From assembly GCA_937916415.1 (NCBI GenBank), contig CALGGH010000217.1:1-11257 (forward strand): a DNA stretch of 11,257 nucleotides. The letters run 5' to 3'. This document shows positions 8,241 through 11,257 of this stretch, piece after piece. The notes under the pieces are model-generated. The model was not told the origin of the DNA, searched no databases, and worked only from the letters and a program-made list of their open reading frames with translations. How positions within the stretch are numbered: the first letter of the stretch is position 1; each line of letters begins with the position of its first letter. Position numbers and translations under genes: made by a program. The DNA comes from an uncultured Lachnospiraceae bacterium. Lineage in GTDB: Bacteria > Bacillota > Clostridia > Lachnospirales > Lachnospiraceae.

Positions 8241-8304
8241 ATCAAATTTGATAAAAAAATTCAACTTTTCTAAAATCAAACTTCATTGAGTTAAACGATT
8301 TGAT
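8241..8304. promoter_or_regulatory. Inverted ATCAAA half-sites upstream of the sugar-binding gene
   Basis: A perfect 12-bp palindrome ATCAAATTTGAT occupies 8241-8252. A further ATCAAA (8275-8280) and its inverted partner TTTGAT (8299-8304) flank the -35 region of the predicted promoter. Their arrangement fits an operator for the neighbouring AraC-type regulator or another sugar regulator. No site of this exact sequence is known to me, and the region is AT-rich, which raises the chance of coincidence. Confidence 0.35.
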
Positions 8305-8315
8305 TCAGCTATAGT
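8286..8315 (+). promoter_or_regulatory. Predicted sigma-A promoter of the sugar-binding lipoprotein gene
   Basis: TTGAGT (8286-8291) and TATAGT (8310-8315) are separated by 18 bases, close to TTGACA/TATAAT. Transcription would start near 8322 and give a leader of about 50 bases that contains the hairpin and the strong ribosome binding site. The kinase gene ends 94 bases earlier, so this starts a separate transcription unit. Confidence 0.55.
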
Positions 8316-8324
8316 CGATTTAAC

Positions 8325-8340
8325 AAAGGAATGATCCTTT
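8325..8340 (+). promoter_or_regulatory. 6-bp hairpin at the start of the leader RNA
   Basis: AAAGGA (8325-8330) and TCCTTT (8335-8340) pair across a 4-base loop immediately downstream of the predicted start site. There is no T-run behind it, so it is not a terminator; it may stabilise the 5' end of the transcript or serve as an operator half-site pair. Confidence 0.35.
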
Positions 8341-8358
8341 GGGGAGTTTTCATTAAAC

Positions 8359-8366
8359 AGGAGGAA
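8359..8366 (+). promoter_or_regulatory. Strong ribosome binding site of the lipoprotein fragment
   Basis: AGGAGGAA lies eight bases before the ATG at 8375 and is a near-perfect match to the anti-Shine-Dalgarno sequence, consistent with the high expression usual for binding proteins. Confidence 0.8.
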
Positions 8367-8374
8367 GCTTTCTT

Positions 8375-8599
8375 ATGAAGAAGAGGATTTTGACAGTACT
8401 CATGGCTGCAACAATGGTAATCGGACTTACGGCTTGCGGATCCGGCGCAGGCGGAAGCTCATCTTCGGGCAGTGATGCGGCAGCATCATCATCAGGTTCG
8501 TCAGGCGGACTGATCAAGGTTGGCATCATCAACAACGATCCCAACGAGTCCGGTCATCGTACGGCCAATGACAAGAACCTGAAGTCCAGTACACGATAG
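8375..8599 (+). pseudogene. 5' fragment of a sugar ABC-transporter substrate-binding lipoprotein
   Basis: The 74-residue product begins with a lipoprotein signal peptide (MKKRILTVLMAATMVIG) ending in the lipobox LTAC, with C21 as the lipidation site. A Gly/Ser-rich linker follows, then KVGIINNDPNESG and HRTANDKNLK, which match the first strand and helix of ribose/galactose-type periplasmic binding proteins. A full protein of this type has well over 300 residues. The similarity stops at about codon 70 (base 8584), after which five unrelated residues precede a TAG. Ribosome binding site AGGAGG at 8359-8364 and an upstream promoter look intact, so a short secreted peptide could still be made. 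Its position right after the YesMN-type pair is where an intact sugar transporter operon is expected. The fragment is interpreted as the remains of that operon after deletion or recombination; an assembly join is the main alternative. Confidence 0.8.
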
Positions 8600-9549
8600 A
8601 AACATTCCTTGAACAGGGAATGGTCAATCCCGGCGCGAGCCTTACTGAAAGCCTGTTGAGAGCAGACGACGGTTTCATCCGGGGACATCCCGGACTGTTT
8701 GCGCAGCTGTGTGAAGAAGTCATCCAGCATAGCGGAGCCACCGAGTGGGAACTAAAAGAGAATAAGGATGATCTGGAGTTTGAACCTGAGCATATCCTCA
8801 ACAAGGAACCGATCAAGATGGACATGCTCGTGATCAAGAAACATCCGAACGTGACAATCCAGAATGAGATAGGCAGGATATTCCGTGGACATAACGTCTT
8901 GGAATTCAAGGGCAGTGGAGATGCTTTGAATGTTGACGTCTATCACAAGGTAATCGGCTATGCGTGCCTGTACAAGAGCATGGGAACTCATGTCAATGAG
9001 AGAGACGCCAATGACATTACCGTGACCATGATCAGGGAGGCCTATCCGAGGGAACTAATCAAGTCGCTTAAATTGACCGGCATAACCGTTACGGAACATT
9101 ATCCCGGGATTTACTATCTGTCCGGAAATGTAATGTTTCCGACGCAGATCATAGTTACCAGCCGATTGAGCGGCGATCATGCAAGCCTGAGGATTCTGTC
9201 AAAAAAGGCTCAGGAAGCAGATGTTCGTAACTTCTTACAGGAAGCCCGGATTGCGGTTGAACCGGGGGACTTACAAAACATAGATGCAGTGTTACAGGTA
9301 AGCGTTTCGGCGAATGAAGCGCTGTATAATACGGTGAGGGAGGACAAAATCATGTGTCAGGCTTTGGAAAATCTCATGCAGGACGTAATTGAAGAAAGAG
9401 TTGAAGAAAGAGTTGAAGAAAAAGTTACCGAAGAAAAGACTTCCAACATTCGACAGCTTATGAAAAACATGAAATGGACTGCCGAACAGGCCATGCAGGC
9501 TCTCGGGATATCCGATTCCGACAAGCCTCGTTACATGGCTTTGCTCTGA
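8572..9549 (+). pseudogene. Rpn/PD-(D/E)XK nuclease-family protein, probably lacking its native start
   Basis: The reading frame is open from 8572, and the first usable ATG, at 8620, gives 309 residues. The core shows the PD-(D/E)XK pattern, with D68 in KMDMLVIKK and E95-x-K97 in VLEFKG (numbering from 8620), as in Rpn-type recombination-promoting nucleases and related transposase-like proteins common in Clostridia. Conserved-looking blocks follow (VYHKVIGYACLYKSMG, DITVTMIREAYPREL, GIYYLSGNV and IIVTSRLSGDHASL). The C-terminus has EERV repeats predicted to form a coiled coil and then a small helical tail (WTAEQAMQALGIS). The ATG at 8620 has no properly spaced Shine-Dalgarno. In-frame sequence before it (YTIETFLEQG) reads like part of the same protein, and the frame meets lipoprotein-gene sequence at about 8585. 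It is therefore likely clipped at its 5' end by the same event that truncated the lipoprotein gene. The core may still fold if translated from 8620. Confidence 0.75.
9388..9426 (+). repeat. 12-bp tandem repeat encoding EERV units
   Basis: GTTGAAGAAAGA-type units run just over three times (9388-9426), encoding IEERVEERVEEKV in the C-terminal coiled-coil part of the nuclease-family protein. One unit differs by a single base (AGA to AAA, Arg to Lys). Such charged short repeats are common in this family and probably vary in copy number. Confidence 0.85.
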
Positions 9550-9573
9550 TGGCCAAATTTCAGCTTCTATGTA

Positions 9574-9624
9574 AAGCCCCCGACCGAATGCAATAAACAA
9601 CAAAAACATCCGAGAGAGGGGCTT
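9574..9624. repeat. Inverted repeat AAGCCCC / GGGGCTT with a 37-base loop
   Basis: AAGCCCC at 9574-9580 is exactly complementary to GGGGCTT at 9618-9624, about 25 bases after the nuclease-family stop. The long A-rich loop and the absence of a T-run argue against an ordinary intrinsic terminator. It may be the edge of a small mobile or repeated element or a structured 3' end; copy number in the genome would decide. Confidence 0.4.
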
Positions 9625-9654
9625 GTGTCTTGGAACCTATCTTTCCGTTAAATG

Positions 9655-9683
9655 TTGGTTTTCTTCATCAATGAGAGTATGAT
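9655..9683 (+). promoter_or_regulatory. Predicted sigma-A promoter of the recombinase gene
   Basis: TTGGTT (9655-9660) and TATGAT (9678-9683) are exactly 17 bases apart, predicting a transcript start near 9690. A near-palindrome GCCGGGATCTCGGC (9703-9716) lies in the leader and might be a repressor site, but this is weak. Confidence 0.5.
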
Positions 9684-9734
9684 GGAAACCAGAGTGCTGA
9701 TCGCCGGGATCTCGGCAACATGCAGGGGATAGAA

Positions 9735-10364
9735 ATGAGTCAGGAATACAGAAACGAATTAGACAAAAGAAATAACGCGGTGATAGACAACCTGCTAAAT
9801 GACATGCCGGACTTCATCGAGGATCATTATGATCATCTGGTGGCCAGGGGCCGATCCACGAACACGATCAAGAGTTACCTGTATGAGGTTAACGTGTTCC
9901 TGAGGTTCATGACCACGGTGACGAAAAAGGAATCCGTCAAACAGTTGCTGGTGACCGACCTGGACAGGATCAAACTACAACAGATCGAGAAGTACGTCGC
10001 AAAATCCGAAGAAGGCGCACCCCTTAAGAACACGGCCAAACGCCGCCGCCTATCCGTGATCAAGTCTATCTACAAGTATTATTTCGCAACGGAAGCCATA
10101 ACGACCAATCCAGTGATTCAGCTGGAGGGCGCCCGGCTTGAAGAAAAGGAAGTCATCAAGCTAAACGAAAACCAGGTAAGCGCCCTCATGGCCTGCATCG
10201 CCAACCAGGACGGCGTCAGCGAGCACTCCAGGGCATATTCCGAAAAGTTCGTATATCGCGACCTGGCAATCGTCATGGTGCTGCTGGGCACCGGCATGCG
10301 CGTGTCCGAACTCGTGGGGCTTAACGTAACCAAACCCATAGGAGTATTATTATACTGTCATTAA
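9735..10364 (+). pseudogene. XerS/XerC-like tyrosine recombinase, C-terminally truncated
   Basis: The ATG at 9735 (MSQEYRNELDKRN) is chosen over one at 9720 because AGGGG at 9724-9728 is properly spaced before it. The 209-residue product has an N-terminal SAM-like core-binding domain (~20-125; RSTNTIKSYLYEVNVFLRFM and TAKRRRLSVIKSIYKYYF). The start of the catalytic domain follows, with YRDLAIVMVLLGTGMRVSELVGLNV carrying the first catalytic arginine R189. Family members run to about 350 residues and need a second Arg, the HxxR box, His/Trp and the nucleophilic Tyr, all of which are absent. The family match ends at about 10327 and is followed by eleven or so unrelated residues and a stop in AT-rich DNA. 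The fragment cannot catalyse strand exchange but might still bind DNA. The block near VSEHSRAYSEKFVYRDLAI resembles XerS more than XerC/D; this is memory-based. Truncation by insertion, deletion or a misjoin is likely. Confidence 0.8.
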
Positions 10365-10452
10365 TAATGGCTTTAATGATTACATCGTCATTGGTAAGAA
10401 TAGAATCGTTGATGATGTATATGATGTATGGGAGTATTCAATTTTTTGGATG
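10342..10452 (+). pseudogene. Possible fragment of an unidentified AT-rich gene
   Basis: Immediately after the recombinase breakpoint an open frame with no start codon reads EYYYTVINNGFNDYIVIG, then KNRIVDDVYDVWEYSIFW, and continues antisense into the toxin gene. The amino-acid mix looks protein-like (an acidic, aromatic-rich tail) but I recognise no family. It may be a 3' remnant of a gene that belonged with the toxin-antitoxin module, or chance in AT-rich DNA. A perfect tandem of ATGATGTAT lies at 10412-10429. Confidence 0.2.
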
Positions 10453-10782
10453 CTATGTTACATCATCTGTGAGACGATGCAGATAGTCGTTGCAAGTTTC
10501 CACTATGTCAGAGGGAGCTTTTTCTATAAATTTTGCTCCTCGATTTGTCAAATCTACTGTTCGAACTTGAAAACAAAGGACTACGCCTTGCGTCGTTGTT
10601 CGACTATCCAACTCTACCTCAAGCGGATAGGATTTTTGCTTTGACGTTATCGGAAGTATGATATTAAGCCCTCCGGGAAGCAGAACTGTGTTCATTACAA
10701 GCACAGGCCTAAAGTTGCCCTGTTCGTGCCCTTTAGTGGGATTGAGGTCAACCTTTACGATATCACCTTTGTTGAAAGTCAA
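10453..10782 (-). CDS. mazF: MazF/PemK-family mRNA interferase toxin
   Basis: A 109-residue product, the usual MazF length. The N-terminus FNKGDIVKVDLNPTKGHEQG followed by NFRPVLVMN is diagnostic of the MazF/PemK fold. R25 and T46 (in LPITSK) match the catalytic Arg and Thr of Bacillus MazF by alignment from memory. Such toxins cleave single-stranded RNA at short sequence-specific sites and are neutralised by the cognate antitoxin encoded just upstream. The start codon is TTG (10782-10780), overlapping the antitoxin stop as TTGA. A strong GGAGGT at 10796-10791 lies eight bases upstream and an in-frame stop just before excludes longer versions. The weak start codon behind a strong ribosome binding site may keep toxin output below antitoxin. 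The region is more AT-rich than the left part of the window, consistent with horizontal acquisition. Confidence 0.93.
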   Translation of the reverse strand: MTFNKGDIVKVDLNPTKGHEQGNFRPVLVMNTVLLPGGLNIILPITSKQKSYPLEVELDSRTTTQGVVLCFQVRTVDLTNRGAKFIEKAPSDIVETCNDYLHRLTDDVT

Positions 10783-11039
10783 TATACTTCACCTCCAACA
10801 TCTTCACCCCAGTCAATTTCCTCAGCAGAACCAAGGTCATCAGGAGTGATTTTTTCAAAAGGCTTTCCGTAGAACTGCTCAAACATCTGGGCGGTTGACT
10901 GTTGTTTTCTCATAAATAATCCACCATCCTTCAGTTCGCAAGCTACCTGGTCGCCTGCCTGCAATCCAAGGGATTCGGTTAGTATTACCGGAATGCGTAT
11001 TCCGATACTGTTTCCCCATTTTGATATTGCAACATTCAT
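10779..11039 (-). CDS. mazE: MazE-type AbrB-fold antitoxin
   Basis: An 86-residue antitoxin. Residues 1-45 form the swapped-hairpin AbrB/MazE DNA-binding domain (MNVAISKWGNSIGIRIP, then LGLQAGDQVACEL). The C-terminal ~35 residues are acidic and flexible (FEQFYGKPFEKITPDDLG, EEIDWGEDVGG), the part that wraps and inhibits MazF in known complexes. The ATG at 11039 is preferred because GGGAGGG lies six bases before it. A start at 11093 in the same frame would place the -10 box and operator inside the gene. It is translationally coupled to the toxin gene through the TTGA overlap. It should repress its own promoter by binding the perfect inverted repeat at 11055-11075, more strongly as a complex with toxin (known behaviour of the family, inferred here). 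Confidence 0.92.
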   Translation of the reverse strand: MNVAISKWGNSIGIRIPVILTESLGLQAGDQVACELKDGGLFMRKQQSTAQMFEQFYGKPFEKITPDDLGSAEEIDWGEDVGGEVY

Positions 11040-11045
11040 AGCATT

Positions 11046-11052
11046 CCCTCCC
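11046..11052 (-). promoter_or_regulatory. Ribosome binding site of the antitoxin gene
   Basis: On the minus strand GGGAGGG precedes the ATG at 11039 by six bases and decides the antitoxin start. Confidence 0.7.
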
Positions 11053-11054
11053 TT

Positions 11055-11075
11055 ATGATATACATTGTATATCAT
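11055..11075. promoter_or_regulatory. Perfect 9+3+9 inverted repeat, likely mazEF operator
   Basis: ATGATATAC at 11055-11063 and its exact reverse complement GTATATCAT at 11067-11075 flank a 3-base spacer. The element contains the -10 box of the mazEF promoter and ends 15 bases before the antitoxin ATG, exactly where an autorepressor would block RNA polymerase. Binding by the AbrB-fold antitoxin is inference from how this family is regulated. Confidence 0.75.
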
Positions 11076-11093
11076 TTCTTTGAGGTTTTGCAA
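11064..11093 (-). promoter_or_regulatory. Predicted sigma-A promoter of mazEF
   Basis: On the minus strand TTGCAA (11093-11088) and TACAAT (11069-11064) are 18 bases apart; TATACA with a 16-base spacer is an overlapping alternative. Transcription would begin near 11057, giving an ~18-base leader that contains just the ribosome binding site. Confidence 0.6.
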
Positions 11094-11104
11094 GTGTTTT
11101 CATA

Positions 11105-11130
11105 CAGTTACCTCCACCAGTGTAACTGGT
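11105..11130. repeat. Nested small inverted repeats beyond mazEF
   Basis: CAGTTAC (11105-11111) pairs with GTAACTG (11122-11128) across ten bases, and the overlapping ACCAGT (11116-11121) pairs with ACTGGT (11125-11130) across three. Only one can form at a time. It could be a recombination or attachment-like site or a second regulatory site. The rest of the sequence to 11257 shows no gene I can support. Confidence 0.35.
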
Positions 11131-11257
11131 AGATAATAGGTGCATTTTTTCACTGGAAGATTCCTGATAGAATTTGATTACGCAACATATGTGTATGACG
11201 CGCGATTCAGTTTTGAAAGGTGAAAATTTGCACGGCAGAGGCCAAAGCCTTCTGCTG

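Noticed and set aside
8325..8345. AAAGGA/TCCTTT hairpin as terminator of the kinase operon
   Set aside because: It lies downstream of the predicted promoter start and is followed by GGGGAG, not a T-run.
9388..9426. 12-bp repeats as a CRISPR-like array
   Set aside because: Units are contiguous, in frame, and encode a coiled-coil repeat; there are no spacers.
10450..10644. Plus-strand open frame starting MLCYIICETMQ
   Set aside because: It is antisense to mazF, which is strongly supported by family motifs; only the part before 10452 is kept as a possible fragment.
11040..11093. Longer mazE start at 11093
   Set aside because: It would place the -10 box and the perfect operator palindrome inside the gene and lacks a ribosome binding site; GGGAGGG supports 11039.
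1..11257. tRNA, rRNA, riboswitch or CRISPR loci
   Set aside because: No cloverleaf with conserved T-loop, rRNA-like stretch, known riboswitch core or spaced repeats was seen when reading both strands by eye; small unusual RNAs cannot be excluded.

Overview
The window looks like a chromosomal segment from a GC-moderate anaerobic member of the Bacillota, most likely a Lachnospiraceae-type Clostridia. This rests on the YesN/YesM-type two-component pair beside a sugar-binding lipoprotein, the multicopy Rpn/PD-(D/E)XK nuclease family with charged C-terminal repeats, AGGAGG-type ribosome binding sites and the general protein flavour. It is inference from protein recall; no search was run.

Left part (about 140-8191): six forward genes that overlap or nearly touch, so probably one transcription unit. 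In order: a small two-helix membrane protein of unknown function; two half-size ABC exporters that together look like an asymmetric heterodimer (one half has the weakened Walker B, the other the weakened signature motif); an RluA-family pseudouridine synthase with an S4 domain; an AraC-type response regulator; and its sensor histidine kinase with a short helical extracellular domain.

Middle part (8192-9549): an AT-rich promoter region with a plausible sigma-A promoter, inverted ATCAAA half-sites and a strong ribosome binding site leads into the first ~70 codons of a sugar ABC-transporter substrate-binding lipoprotein. This is the expected target of the two-component pair, but the gene stops abruptly at about 8584. 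There it is joined, out of frame, to an Rpn/PD-(D/E)XK nuclease-family gene whose own start appears to be missing.

Right part (9550-11257): a large-loop inverted repeat, a good promoter, and an XerS/XerC-like tyrosine recombinase that loses its C-terminal catalytic half at about 10327. It runs into visibly AT-rich DNA that carries a MazEF-type toxin-antitoxin module on the minus strand. A perfect 9+3+9 inverted repeat overlaps the -10 box of the mazEF promoter and is the likely autoregulatory operator. The last ~150 bases hold only a small inverted repeat.

Overall, an intact export/regulation operon abuts a mosaic region made of gene pieces (truncated binding protein, 5'-clipped nuclease, 3'-clipped recombinase, TA module). 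I found no clearly new multi-gene defence or metabolic system. The most informative points are the two breakpoints, the mazEF operator, the exporter asymmetry and the unusual operon make-up.
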